A model generated the notes under the pieces. It was not told the DNA's origin. It searched no databases and saw only the letters and a program-made list of their open reading frames with translations. A DNA stretch of 25,386 bases from the NCBI GenBank assembly GCA_017481065.1, contig JAFUPT010000172.1:1-25386 (forward strand). Reading direction: 5' to 3'. The stretch comes from Clostridia bacterium. GTDB lineage: Bacteria; Bacillota_A; Clostridia; Christensenellales; Aristaeellaceae. The translations under genes and the position numbers were made by a program. Shown here piece after piece: positions 1 to 8,500 of this stretch. Position 1 is the first letter of the stretch. Each line of letters starts with the position of its first letter.

Positions 1-764
1 ATTTGTAGAATTATATCACCAATAGAGTGAACTGCAGTTTTGGCTGATACATTCTCTGTGGCACCATTAGATAAAATAATTGCAGAGTTTGCAATGAAAT
101 TTGCCAAGGAAATGGCGTTGATATCCTTTTCTTGCTCAACCCTGAAAGCCACATAAAGGTTATCCTTATATAAATAACTATCATAGCAGTCGCTTAGTAT
201 AGTAACCGCATGCTCTGTCATGTCACTTAAAATATGGCGATTTACAGCAAGTAAATTTGCCAGGTATGGACTTCCTGTTTCGTGGGCATTGATACTATTA
301 ATCACAGATATATTTCTGCGTTTTAAATATGGACACTGAAAGTTATCCTTCTTTAGGTTTGCATTTTCGATGTTTTTGTGGACTGTTTTTTCAAATTCAA
401 CTGTAAGAAAAGGATCATCTGCCTCATAATAATCGCCTATTGTCGCAAAGGAAATGCGGTCCCGTCCAACAATTACGGCAATATCGCCGACTTTGATCTC
501 TTTGCAGAATTTAATGCATTTATTGATTGCAGTACCTGGTAACTTTTCATCATATTCGTCCTTAATATCTTGCTTGAGAAGGTCTACCTGCTCCTTAGAT
601 AGAGGGGTGTTTATAGTTGAGGATTTTATCAAATTCCAACCAATAGCTATAAATCCTTTTGAAATGAATTCATCAAAGAAGAAACCGTTCTTGGTACGAA
701 TCATCCAAAAACGAGTCTTATCACCGATGGCCGGAAGGGAAAGGATATTCTCCTGCTTATCCAT
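1..764 (-). CDS. Hypothetical cargo protein, C-terminus cut off by the window edge
   Basis: The minus-strand frame opens with ATG at 764, six bases after a strong ribosome site (GAGGAGGT on the minus strand, 771-778). It stays open to the window edge, giving at least 254 residues. I do not recognise the family with certainty. The first 45 residues (FWMIRTKNG, then FISKGFIAIGWN) and a stretch near residues 92-112 (VGDIAVIVG, then ISFATIGDYY) resemble the small PUA/EVE-like domains found at the N-terminus of some restriction and other defence proteins. This is a resemblance by eye only. Its base composition is strongly AT-rich, and it has its own promoter at 809-837. Its place at the far side of the element from the integrase suggests cargo, possibly phage defence. 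Function remains unproven. Confidence 0.75.
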   Translation of the reverse strand, partial: MDKQENILSLPAIGDKTRFWMIRTKNGFFFDEFISKGFIAIGWNLIKSSTINTPLSKEQVDLLKQDIKDEYDEKLPGTAINKCIKFCKEIKVGDIAVIVGRDRISFATIGDYYEADDPFLTVEFEKTVHKNIENANLKKDNFQCPYLKRRNISVINSINAHETGSPYLANLLAVNRHILSDMTEHAVTILSDCYDSYLYKDNLYVAFRVEQEKDINAISLANFIANSAIILSNGATENVSAKTAVHSIGDIILQ

Positions 765-808
765 AAATGTACCTCCTCAGTGAACGAACCTAGACTGTGT
801 ATAAGAAT

Positions 809-837
809 ATTATACCATAACATTATATTTACAGCAA
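809..837 (-). promoter_or_regulatory. Sigma-A-type promoter for the minus-strand cargo gene
   Basis: On the minus strand a TTGCTG box (832-837) is followed after 17 bases by a perfect TATAAT (809-814), about 45 bases before the ATG at 764. It is divergent from the promoter at 854-882, so the two units start back to back within 20 bases. Confidence 0.6.
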
Positions 838-853
838 TCACAGGTATATATTT

Positions 854-882
854 TTGAAAATGAGCTAAAAAACTTGTATCTT
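854..882 (+). promoter_or_regulatory. Sigma-A-type promoter for the small HTH gene
   Basis: TTGAAA (854-859), a 17-base spacer and TATCTT (877-882) lie about 60 bases before the ATG at 941. It is divergent from the minus-strand promoter at 809-837. Confidence 0.5.
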
Positions 883-940
883 GGAAGAAAAAATGTGAAG
901 GAGGTTCAGGCGTTTGTACTTATGATGTGGAGGTGATACG

Positions 941-1192
941 ATGCGGAAATATATGGCTTTTGCAGAATTGGAAGAACTATTGTTGACGGCGATGGATTTG
1001 CCCGGTTGCAGTATCAAAGGAATAGCGGCGGCAACAGGTATAAAGGCGAATACGCTGTACAAATGGAAAACCACACCGGTTCATTTATCCCCTGACAAGA
1101 CGGACCGTCTATTACTATATTTTCTGGAGCATGAATCCGACAGGCTCGAACTGGCAGAATTGGTACTATCACAAAAATCCATGGAATCTTGA
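941..1192 (+). CDS. Small helix-turn-helix protein
   Basis: This is an 83-residue protein with a good ribosome site (GGAGGTG, 929-935) before the ATG. Residues about 22-44 (SIKGIAAATGIKANTLYKWKT) have the spacing of a helix-turn-helix: a helix, a glycine turn and a recognition helix ending in Tyr-Lys-Trp. The rest is helical and acidic with leucine heptad-like spacing (LLLYFLEHESDRLELAELVL), possibly a dimer surface. It lies between the divergent promoter pair and a terminator, as a single-gene unit. This makes it a candidate regulator of the element, of the divergent cargo gene or of its own promoter. The exact family is not recognised; Xis-like and Cro-like roles are both possible. Confidence 0.65.
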   Translation: MRKYMAFAELEELLLTAMDLPGCSIKGIAAATGIKANTLYKWKTTPVHLSPDKTDRLLLYFLEHESDRLELAELVLSQKSMES

Positions 1193-1225
1193 TGCATCAC
1201 TCTGATGCGGTCGGGATTCCTTTTT
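1183..1225 (+). terminator. Rho-independent terminator after the HTH gene
   Basis: An outer stem GGAATC (1183-1188) pairs with GATTCC (1215-1220). An inner stem GCATCA (1194-1199) pairs with TGATGC (1203-1208), and five T follow (1221-1225). The outer arm overlaps the last codons of the HTH gene. Confidence 0.7.
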
Positions 1226-1303
1226 ACATATATAAATTATTATATTATTATTACCCTCTGCTGTCCTTGGTATATGGGATGTGGCGAGGAAAGGAGGATT
1301 ATT

Positions 1304-1606
1304 ATGGCAAATTATCAAGGCTTGAATTGTATTATGGGAGAAATCACAACTATGGTATCTGATGCGCGGTATCCTCATGATCAGCATATCTATGACTATT
1401 TCACTGCAACGGAGAAATTTATGCGCATTGCAGTTCCGCAGCTTTTTCAGGATTGCATGGAAGGCTTCAGGGAGCAACTCATCATTGAATTCGAAACCTA
1501 TTTCAACGGCGAAAAGATGCATCATGATCAGATTGCGCAGGCGATAGGAGATATACTGGATAAGTCCATCGGAAAAGCAATGAAAGAGATCAAAATCAGC
1601 GTTTAA
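1304..1606 (+). CDS. Hypothetical protein, 100 residues
   Basis: The start was chosen at ATG 1304 because AAAGGAGG (1290-1297) sits at the right distance. The frame is open further upstream to 1205, but that part overlaps the preceding terminator and has no ribosome site. The protein has no signal peptide, membrane span or cysteine-rich motif. It looks mainly helical, with an acidic middle (GFREQLIIEFETYFNGEKM) and a C-terminal helix of alternating charge ending KEIKISV. It lies on the element between two terminators. I do not recognise it. A small accessory or host-interaction protein of the element is possible, but nothing in the sequence fixes a role. Confidence 0.6.
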   Translation: MANYQGLNCIMGEITTMVSDARYPHDQHIYDYFTATEKFMRIAVPQLFQDCMEGFREQLIIEFETYFNGEKMHHDQIAQAIGDILDKSIGKAMKEIKISV

Positions 1607-1626
1607 CTGCGGGATTATTTCTCTGT

Positions 1627-1665
1627 TTTACTCGAAATTTACTCAACTGGACTCCGCATTTACTC
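1627..1665 (+). repeat. Three TTTACTC direct repeats in helical phase
   Basis: TTTACTC occurs at 1627-1633, 1638-1644 and 1659-1665. The repeats are 11 and 21 bases apart, which is one and two turns of the helix, so all three face the same side of the DNA. The block lies about 130 bases before the integrase gene. This is suggestive of arm-type or regulator sites for Int or a small element protein. The role is inferred. Confidence 0.5.
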
Positions 1666-1710
1666 AGCCGAACTTGGCGGGACTCTGTTCACGCTCGGCT
1701 GAGCTTTTTT
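1663..1710 (+). terminator. Rho-independent terminator before the integrase gene
   Basis: CTCAGCCGA (1663-1671) pairs perfectly with TCGGCTGAG (1695-1703), followed by C and six T (1705-1710). It isolates the integrase gene from upstream transcription. Confidence 0.75.
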
Positions 1711-1738
1711 GTAAAACAAAGCCCTCTGTAAACTACGG

Positions 1739-1744
1739 TATAAT
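1739..1744 (+). promoter_or_regulatory. Probable -10 box of the integrase promoter
   Basis: A perfect TATAAT followed by G lies 48 bases before the integrase ATG and just after the upstream terminator. No good -35 box is seen at 17 bases, so basal transcription may be weak or activator-dependent. Confidence 0.45.
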
Positions 1745-1791
1745 GTAAGAAAGAAAAATTTGTACCGACTGTAAATGAAGAGGGATATACT

Positions 1792-2979
1792 ATGATCGAG
1801 ATTTCCGGCGTTGACCGCATTACTACAACCACGGCACGGATCACCGTGTTCGATGGTTATGAGGATGGCAAGCAGAAGCGCCGGAAGAAAACTGTATCCA
1901 TTCCCAAGAAGATCCAGGGAAGAGAAGATAAGGTTCGGGACTGGCTGATTGCAGAAAAAGCGCGATTTGAAAATCAGGTGGAGCGCAAGGAAGTCGGCAA
2001 CCGGGTTCTAACCGTTGAAAAGTGGGCGGAGATTTGGTTGGAAGAATACATCAAGCCGGATCGGAGAATCGGCACATACGACGGTCACGCCAGCAACCTG
2101 CGCCTGCACATCCTGCCGGAGCTTGGCAGAGTGAAACTGGAGAATCTGAACCCGCCGAAGATCAAACTGTTTGCGAACCGCATGGCAAAGAAAAGCAACG
2201 GCAGAGGAGGAACACTTTCTTCGGTTTCGGTCGGGAATGTGCGCAGAACTCTCTCGGCCATGTTGGAAACGGCGGTCAGGCAGGAACTGCTGCCCAGCAA
2301 TCCGGCGAAAAAAGTAACCTGGATTCATGAAGAGAGAAGGAAGGGGAAAGCATTGACACCTCAGGAATATACCGCACTTATGCGGGGAATCAAGCGTGAA
2401 CCGTTGGTTTGGAGCACGATGTTTATGCTGATTGCATCAACCGGCATGAGAAGAGGTGAAGCGGTTGGCCTTGACTGGCGCAGTGTGGATTTCAAGAACC
2501 AACAGGTACATATCGTCCAGGCGGCTGTTTCCACGGCGAAACACCGCATGATCATTGGCCCAACTAAGACAAGCGCAGGTGTGCGCAGCACCTACATCCA
2601 GCCGGATGTGCTTGAACTTCTGAAACGCCTGAAGGCAGAACAGAAAAAGCGATACGCTTTCTATGAGAAAGAATGGACGCAGGACTATCCGGTGTTCCTG
2701 AATGAAGAAATTCTGGAGCGCATTCACCCGGACAGTGTAACGAAACGCTTCGAGAAATTGTGTAAACGAATCGGCATACAAATCCGCCTACATGATCTGC
2801 GTCACAGCTATGTTTCTGCAGCCATCCATCAAAATGCGCCGATTACAGAAATTGCCCGCCAGGTTGGGCATGCCAGCACCGATGTAACCCTGCGAATCTA
2901 TGCCCATGCATTCAGAAATGAACTGGAGTCAAGTAAAAATGTCTCAAATTTAGTGCGCCAGGCATACCAGAATTCGTGA
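1792..2979 (+). CDS. int: Tyrosine recombinase (integrase), Tn916/phage type
   Basis: This 395-residue protein is the usual length for site-specific tyrosine integrases of Gram-positive elements. Residues 1-70 form a basic N-terminal arm-binding region (KQKRRKKTVSIPKK). Residues about 73-180 are a SAM-like core-binding domain, and residues about 187-385 are the catalytic domain. The catalytic set is visible: Arg220 in TGMRRGE, His334 and Arg337 in HDLRH, His360 in VGHAS and the nucleophile Tyr370 in RIYAHAF. The enzyme should be active. An AGAGGG ribosome site precedes the ATG. The gene reads toward the tRNA-Arg 3' end, which marks that tRNA as the likely target. No excisionase is evident beside it; the small HTH protein at 941 is a possible stand-in. 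Confidence 0.93.
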   Translation: MIEISGVDRITTTTARITVFDGYEDGKQKRRKKTVSIPKKIQGREDKVRDWLIAEKARFENQVERKEVGNRVLTVEKWAEIWLEEYIKPDRRIGTYDGHASNLRLHILPELGRVKLENLNPPKIKLFANRMAKKSNGRGGTLSSVSVGNVRRTLSAMLETAVRQELLPSNPAKKVTWIHEERRKGKALTPQEYTALMRGIKREPLVWSTMFMLIASTGMRRGEAVGLDWRSVDFKNQQVHIVQAAVSTAKHRMIIGPTKTSAGVRSTYIQPDVLELLKRLKAEQKKRYAFYEKEWTQDYPVFLNEEILERIHPDSVTKRFEKLCKRIGIQIRLHDLRHSYVSAAIHQNAPITEIARQVGHASTDVTLRIYAHAFRNELESSKNVSNLVRQAYQNS

Positions 2980-3049
2980 ATTCTGAAATACAAATAAACT
3001 CCAAAATAAACCCCAAGCCCAAAACTTCCCACCAACGTTTTCTGAAAAA

Positions 3050-3095
3050 CACAAAAAACAAGCCCCGAAAGCACAATATACTATGCTTTCAGGGC
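3050..3095 (-). terminator. Terminator of the tRNA-Arg gene (may act in both directions)
   Basis: On the minus strand a 12-base stem with one G-U pair is formed by 3084-3095 and 3062-3073 around a 10-base loop, and a T-rich run follows (complement of 3050-3060). On the plus strand the same stem has one C-A mismatch and is followed by five T, so it may also stop transcripts from the integrase. Confidence 0.75.
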
Positions 3096-3104
3096 CCTTT
3101 TTCC

Positions 3105-3181
3105 TGGCGTGCCATGCGCGACTCGAACGCGCGGCCTTCAGAGTCGGAGTCTGACACTCTATCCAACTGAGCTAATGGCAC
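3105..3181 (-). tRNA. tRNA-Arg (anticodon CCG)
   Basis: The 77-base minus-strand gene folds as a full cloverleaf. The acceptor GTGCCAT pairs with ATGGCAC, and the anticodon stem TCAGA/TCTGA encloses the loop CTCCGAC (anticodon CCG, codon CGG). The T-arm is GCGCG-TTCGAGT-CGCGC, and a CCA end is encoded. The gene is intact although it borders an integrated element, as expected when the element restores the tRNA 3' end on insertion. Confidence 0.95.
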
Positions 3182-3197
3182 ACGGTGAACAAGGAAT

Positions 3198-3226
3198 ATT
3201 ATAGCGCAGATTTGCGTTTGAGGCAA
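3198..3226 (-). promoter_or_regulatory. Promoter of tRNA-Arg
   Basis: On the minus strand TTGCCT (3221-3226), a 17-base spacer and TATAAT (3198-3203) end 16 bases before the tRNA. Confidence 0.65.
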
Positions 3227-3445
3227 GCGGGAAAGCGGTCGAATTTGGAATTTTGCGGGAAATTTGCTTTGAGGGCAAATTTTCTTCGAAAAAGGTGGGG
3301 CACAGGGTGGAATTTCTGGAAGGCGAAATATCAAATGCGAAGGCCGATTGAAGCTGGGGATGTAAAATATGAATATGTACGGAGCCGAAAAGAGGCGATG
3401 GAGCCAAATTTCTTCGTATCTCCGTCGCAATTGATGCGCGGATGC

Positions 3446-3474
3446 TTGCCAAGATAACGTGTTTCTGATACAAT
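3446..3474 (+). promoter_or_regulatory. Promoter of the plsX operon
   Basis: TTGCCA (3446-3451), a 17-base spacer and TACAAT (3469-3474) lie 33 bases before the plsX ATG. Confidence 0.65.
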
Positions 3475-3507
3475 AGAACGGAATATAAAATTAGGGGGCT
3501 TGTGCAA

Positions 3508-4518
3508 ATGAGCGAATATATGATCGCGCTGGATGCAATGGGCGGCGATAACGCGCCGGACGCCATCGTTGAGGGTGCGTTGAGAGCCCTGCGCAAGTAC
3601 AGGGATATCCGCATCCTGCTGGTGGGACCGGAGGAGAAGCTGCGCGGTATGATCGCTGGCGCGGATGTGAAGGACAGGATTGAGATACAGAATGCCACGG
3701 AAGTGATCGAGATGGACGAGGCTCCGATGCTGGCCGTGCGCAAGAAGAAGGATTCTTCCATGGTGGTGGCAATGAACGCTGTGCGCGAGGGCAGGGCTGG
3801 AGCGGTGGTTTCCGCGGGTTCCACGGGCGCTGTGCTGGCCTGCGGCATGTTCAAAATCGGCCGCATTCCGGGCATTGAGCGTCCCGCCTGCGCGCCGGTG
3901 CTGCCGGGCTTGAAGAAGCATGTGCTGCTGATTGACTCCGGCGCGAATGTGGATTGCCAGCCGAAATATCTTTTGCAGTTTGGCCTGATGGGTTCGGTTT
4001 ACATGAAGAACGTGATGGGCGTGCAGGAGCCGCAGGTGGGCCTTGTGAACATCGGCGCGGAGGCCGAGAAGGGCAACAAGCTGACCAAGGAAACCTACGA
4101 GCTGATGCAGGCCCAGGACAGCTATAAATTTGCGGGCAACTGCGAGGGCCGCGATATCTTCACCGGCGATTTTGACGTGGTGGTGGCGGATGGCTTCGCG
4201 GGCAATATCATTTTGAAGCACACCGAGGGTCTGGCCAAGGCGCTCTTCAGCATGATCAAGCAGGAGCTGATGGCTTCCCTGCCCACGAAGATCGGCGCGC
4301 TGCTGGCCAAGCCGGCATTTAAGAAGCTCAAGCGCCGCATGGATTACAATTCCGTGGGCGGCGCGCCGCTGCTGGGTGTGAACGGCGCGGTGGTGAAGGC
4401 CCATGGAAGCTCCGGAGCCGAAGCCATTGAAAATGCCATCGCCCAGGCCAAGCGCATGCTGGAGGGCGATGTGGTGGGCAAGATCCGCGAGGGCCTTGCC
4501 GGACTTAACGAGGAATAA
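3508..4518 (+). CDS. plsX: Phosphate acyltransferase PlsX
   Basis: PlsX transfers the acyl group from acyl-ACP to inorganic phosphate. The product, acyl-phosphate, is used by PlsY in the first step of phospholipid synthesis. PlsX is a peripheral protein at the inner face of the membrane. The 336 residues match the family length, and the N-terminal signature IALDAMGGDNAPDAIVEGA is typical. Further family marks are VSAGSTGAVLACG (about residues 92-104), the VLLIDSGANVDC stretch and DVVVADGFAGNIILKHTEG. The start is ATG 3508, nine bases after AGGGGG; GTG 3502 is in frame but too close to that site. It heads an operon with acpP, whose product is its substrate carrier. Confidence 0.95.
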   Translation: MSEYMIALDAMGGDNAPDAIVEGALRALRKYRDIRILLVGPEEKLRGMIAGADVKDRIEIQNATEVIEMDEAPMLAVRKKKDSSMVVAMNAVREGRAGAVVSAGSTGAVLACGMFKIGRIPGIERPACAPVLPGLKKHVLLIDSGANVDCQPKYLLQFGLMGSVYMKNVMGVQEPQVGLVNIGAEAEKGNKLTKETYELMQAQDSYKFAGNCEGRDIFTGDFDVVVADGFAGNIILKHTEGLAKALFSMIKQELMASLPTKIGALLAKPAFKKLKRRMDYNSVGGAPLLGVNGAVVKAHGSSGAEAIENAIAQAKRMLEGDVVGKIREGLAGLNEE

Positions 4519-4576
4519 CGGCTGCCGCTACACGCAGCCCTTATCATAAAAAATGCAATCCGAAGGAGATAATAAG

Positions 4577-4807
4577 ATGAAGGTTTTTGACAAGGTAAAG
4601 GAATACATCCTGATGCAGCTGCCCGTTAGCGAAGAGAAGGTGACCATGGAAGCCAAGCTGATTGACGACCTGGGCGCAGACAGCGCAAACCTGATGATGC
4701 TGATCATGGACCTGGAGACCGAGTTTGACCTGACCGTTGAGGACGAAGTGCTCACCAGCATCAAGACCGTGGGCGACATCGTGACCTACATCGAGGGCCA
4801 TATCTGA
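4577..4807 (+). CDS. acpP: Acyl carrier protein
   Basis: This is a 76-residue acidic four-helix protein that carries growing fatty acyl chains on a 4'-phosphopantetheine arm. The attachment serine is in LGADSANLMML, a variant of the usual LGADSLD; the Leu-Asp after the serine is replaced by Ala-Asn. The start ATG 4577 follows GAAGGAGAT at good spacing. An earlier in-frame ATG at 4553 would place that ribosome site inside the gene and add an atypical extension. It lies 58 bases after plsX and 16 before rnc. In Bacillus fabD and fabG lie between plsX and the ACP gene; here they are absent. The Ser-Ala-Asn context leaves a small chance of a specialised ACP, but the neighbours argue for the housekeeping one. 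Confidence 0.93.
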   Translation: MKVFDKVKEYILMQLPVSEEKVTMEAKLIDDLGADSANLMMLIMDLETEFDLTVEDEVLTSIKTVGDIVTYIEGHI

Positions 4808-4823
4808 GAGAGGAAAATACAAA

Positions 4824-5495
4824 GTGAACGTGAAAGAGCTGGAAGCAAGGCTCGGCCACCGCTTTGAAAATCCCAGGCTGCTGGATACGGCGCTGACGCA
4901 TCCCTCCTTCGGGGGGGATCATCATGTGCCGCATTACCAGCGCCTGGAATTCCTGGGCGATGCGGTGCTGGAGCTGGCGGTGAGCCGCTATCTGTTTTTT
5001 GAGCTTCCGGAGGTAGACGAGGGCAAGCTGACGCGCATCCGCGCGGCGCTGGTGCGGGAGGAAACCCTGTCCCGGGCGGCGCAGAGGATTGGCCTGGGCG
5101 ATTTTATCCGCCTGTCCGTGGGCGAGGAGCGCTCCGGCGGACGGAAGAAGCCGTCCATCCTGGCGGATGTGATGGAGGCGGTGCTTGCCGCCGTGTATCT
5201 CGACGGAGGATTTGACGAGGCCGTGCGCATCATCTCCGAAATCCTGCGGGATGAATTGAAGCCGGAGGTTTTAAAGGACCATCTGGACGCCAAATCCCGG
5301 CTGCAGGAATTGATGCAGCGGGACGGACTGATGCCGGTCTACGAATTTATATCCATGGAAGGGCCGCCCCACGCGCCGCTGTTTACCTACCGCGTGCTGG
5401 ACGGCAGCCGCGAGCTGGGCAGCGGACAGGGCACCAGCAAGCAGAACGCGCAGCAGGCCGCCGCGCGGGACGCACTCAAAAGAATGGGAGCGTAA
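4824..5495 (+). CDS. rnc: Ribonuclease III
   Basis: RNase III cuts double-stranded RNA in rRNA precursors and some mRNAs. The 223-residue length is normal. The catalytic domain has the signature RLEFLGDAVLELAV (Glu42 and Asp46) and the second acidic pair in ADVMEAV (Asp115, Glu118). A double-stranded-RNA-binding domain covers about residues 150-221, ending in the GTSKQNAQQAAARDAL helix. The start is GTG 4824 after GAGAGAGG. It lies between acpP and smc, the conserved Firmicutes order. The smc frame is the same as the rnc frame, separated only by the TAA at 5493 and two codons. Confidence 0.96.
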   Translation: MNVKELEARLGHRFENPRLLDTALTHPSFGGDHHVPHYQRLEFLGDAVLELAVSRYLFFELPEVDEGKLTRIRAALVREETLSRAAQRIGLGDFIRLSVGEERSGGRKKPSILADVMEAVLAAVYLDGGFDEAVRIISEILRDELKPEVLKDHLDAKSRLQELMQRDGLMPVYEFISMEGPPHAPLFTYRVLDGSRELGSGQGTSKQNAQQAAARDALKRMGA

Positions 5496-5501
5496 GCCAA
5501 T

Positions 5502-8500
5502 TTGAGACTGAAGAAACTGATCGTCCACGGGTTCAAATCCTTCGCTGACCGGGTGGAGATCCTGTTTGAGGACGGAATTACCGGCGTGGTCGGCCCCAAC
5601 GGCTGCGGCAAGAGCAATATTGCCGATGCGGTGAAGTGGGTGCTGGGCGAGCAGAGCGCGAAATCGCTCCGCGGCGCAAAGATGGAGGATGTAATCTTCG
5701 GCGGTACGGAGAAGCGCAAGCGCCTCTCCTTCTGCGAGGTTACGCTGATCTTTGATAACGAGGATCATTCCCTGCCCATCGATTTTACCGAGGTTTCCGT
5801 CACCCGCCGCGTGTATCGAAGCGGCGAGGGTGAATACAAGATCAACGGCGCGGCATGCCGCCTGCGCGATATCATCGATCTCTTCCGGGATACCGGCATC
5901 GGCAAGGATGGCTATTCCATGATCGGCCAGGGCAGGATCGATGAAATCCTTTCGGTAAAATCCGAGGACAGGCGCCAGGTATTCGAGGAGGCCGCCGGCA
6001 TTGTGAAGTTCAAGGCGCGCAAGCATGACGCCCAGCGCCGCATGGACAATACCACCGCGAACCTGAACCGCGTGGAGGATATACTCCATGATCTGGAGGA
6101 GCGGGTGGAGCCCCTGAAGGAGCAGAGCGAGACCGCGAGGGAATACCTCGCCCTGCGGGATGAACTGAAAATACTGGATCTGAACGTGTTCCTGCTGCGC
6201 ACCGAGAGGTATGAGGCGCGCATCAAGGAATTGAAGGAATCCGTGGAGACCCTGGGCGAATCCATCCTGGAATCCAACCGGGAGTTGGAGAAGATTTCCG
6301 CCGACCGGGAAGCCTGCCAGGAGCAGCTTGCCATCTTTGAAACTGAGGCCGCCGAAAAGCGGGATGAGGTGCAAAGCCTGATCCGCGAGGTGGAGGCCGG
6401 CGAGGGTGCAGTGAAAGTCATGCGGGAGCGCATGGCTGCCGGCGAAAAGGAGCAGAACCGCCTGCTGGCCCAGCGGGACGCCGCGGGCCGGGGCAGGGAA
6501 GGCATGCAGGAGCGCATCGAGGCGATCGCCGCCGAAATCGAGCGGGAGGACGCGGATGTGCGCGCCGCTGCGCAGGCCCTGTCCGTGCAGGAAGCGGAGC
6601 TGAGCCGCGCGGAAGCGGAGCTCGCCGGAATTGAAGAAAAATCCGAACAGATGAAGCAGCAGATCATCCAGGCCATGAACCGCCTGGGCGATGTGCGGTC
6701 CCAGCGGGCGCGCCTCGGCGCGATGAAAACCGCGCTGGAGAACCAGCTTGCCAATATGGAGGGAGACCGCGAGCGCGAACAGGCGGGTGTGGATTCCCTG
6801 GATGAGCAGGTGCGGGATGCGAAAGCGCGCCTCGAGGAAGAGGAGAAGCGCCGCGCCGAGCTCAAGGAGATGACCAGCGACCACAACAACCGGGTGCAGG
6901 CCCTGAACGACAGGCTGCATGCCCTCTCCGACCAGGTGACGGAGCTGCAGAACCAGCGCCAGGCCGCCGATTCCCGGATGAAGCTGCTGCGGGAGATGCA
7001 GCGGGACTATGAAGGCTACAACAATTCCGTAAAGCAGGTGCTTCTGCAGGCTCGCAGGAATACCGGTTCCGGCGTGCACGGCGTTGTTGCGGATCTGATC
7101 CGTGTGCCGGCGAGGCTGGAGCGCGCGGTGGACATGGTGCTCGGCGGCGCGCTGCAGAACATCGTGGTGGACCGCGATGAGGACGCCAAGCGCATGATTG
7201 AATACCTGCGTGCCAACCGCTTCGGGCGCGCCACCTTCCTGCCCATCTCCTCCGTGCGCGGAAGAACCCTTACCCAGCAGGAGCGCCAGGTGCTTTCCAT
7301 GCCGGGCTGCGTGGGCGTGGCTTCCGAGTTGATTGAATTTGATCCCAAATACCAGGGCGTGGCGGACAACCTGCTGGGCAGGACGGTAATTGCCGAGGAT
7401 TTGACCAGCGGCATCGCCATCCAGCGGGCGTCCAGATACCAGCTGCGCCTGGTGACCCTCGAGGGCGATGTGATGCATTCCGGCGGTTCCATGACCGGCG
7501 GCTCCGTGCAATCCAGGATGACCAGCCTGCTCTCCCGCTCCCGCGAGATCGAGGAGACGGAGAAAAAGCTCGCTTCCATCGGCGATGAGCTGAATAAGCT
7601 GCGGGAAATGTACGGCCAGATGGATGAGGAGCGCAGTGCCCTCAAGAAGGAGCGCGGCGAGCTCTTTGACGCCCTGCACCAGCAGGAGGTGCTCTGCGGC
7701 CGCGCGGATGCGCTTCTGAAGGCTGCGCTGGACGAGCAGCAGGTGAACAACGAGCGCGTGGAGCGCGTGGAGGCCGAGAGAAGCCGCCTGCGCACCCAGC
7801 TCAGCGATGTAAGCGAATCCCTTTCCGCACTGGACGGCCAGCAGGAGAATGCCGAGCATTCCACCGAGAGCCGCCAGGAGGAGGTAAAGAAGCTCCAGGA
7901 GGAGATTTACGCCCGGAGAAATGCCAACGAAGCGCTGCGCAGTGCAGTGACCGATGGCCGGGTTTCCCTCGCCAGCCGCCGACGCGGCCTGGAGGCCGCC
8001 CGGGCGGACAAGGAACGCCTTGTGCAGCAGAGCGAGGACAGCAGCCGCCTGCTGGCAGAATCCGAGGAGCTGCTCAAGAAGTGCGGGGAGGAGCTGGAAC
8101 AGAGCGCTGCTCTGCTGGAGAAGGATATAGCCTCCCTCGCAGAGCACAAGCAGAAGTTGGAGAGTGCCCGCAGCGAATTTGCTGCCGCGGATGAGAGGCG
8201 CATCTCCAGCCAGAAGAAATTGCAGGAGATCACCGGGCACAGCGATTCCGTTCGCGCCAACCTGGATGATTTCAGCGACCGCCATCACAGGAGCGAATTG
8301 CAGCTGGCCCGGGTGGAGGGCGAATACAAGCAGATTCAGGACCGAATCTGGGAGGATTACGAGCTGACCTACGCCACTGCGGAGCCCTTCCGCCAGGCAG
8401 ATTTTAAGCTCACCGAATCCGAGAAGCGGGTCACGGCCATCCGCCAGCGCATCCGTGCCATGGGCACGGTGAACGTGGCCGCCGTGGATGAGTACAGGCG

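Larger units (their letters stand above)
1..3107. mobile_element. Right end of a tRNA-Arg-integrated genetic element (partial)
   Basis: A tyrosine recombinase gene ends about 125 bases from the 3' end of an intact tRNA-Arg and reads toward it. This is the usual layout of integrative elements that use a tRNA 3' end as attachment site. The stretch up to about position 1300 is much richer in A and T than the chromosome to the right. It carries small unrecognised genes and a promoter pair. No relaxase, capsid or replication gene is visible, so the class of element cannot be told. The left boundary and the second copy of the attachment core are outside the window. The boundary at the tRNA is inferred from the layout and not from a seen repeat. 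Confidence 0.7.
3182..3507. other. Intergenic region between tRNA-Arg and plsX
   Basis: This is a 326-base gap. It holds the divergent promoters of the tRNA (minus) and of plsX (plus). The open frames crossing it lack ribosome sites and run into the tRNA or antisense to plsX. I see no further gene and no rpmF, which often precedes plsX. Confidence 0.6.

Noticed and set aside
922..936. A four-codon leader peptide (ATG ATG TGG AGG TGA) before the HTH gene
   Set aside because: The AAGGAGG at 898-904 is too far away to serve it, and the TGG-AGG codons are simply the ribosome site of the real gene.
2976..3170. A 64-codon plus-strand frame after the integrase
   Set aside because: It has no ribosome site and runs through the terminator and into the antisense strand of tRNA-Arg.
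5271..8288. Very long minus-strand open frame opposite smc, and similar ones at 9046-10644, 12548-13894, 14165-15604, 17848-19563 and 21103-23814
   Set aside because: They are shadows of GC-rich codon use in the plus-strand genes. They cross several gene borders and encode low-complexity Leu/Ala/His/Gly-rich proteins without known motifs.
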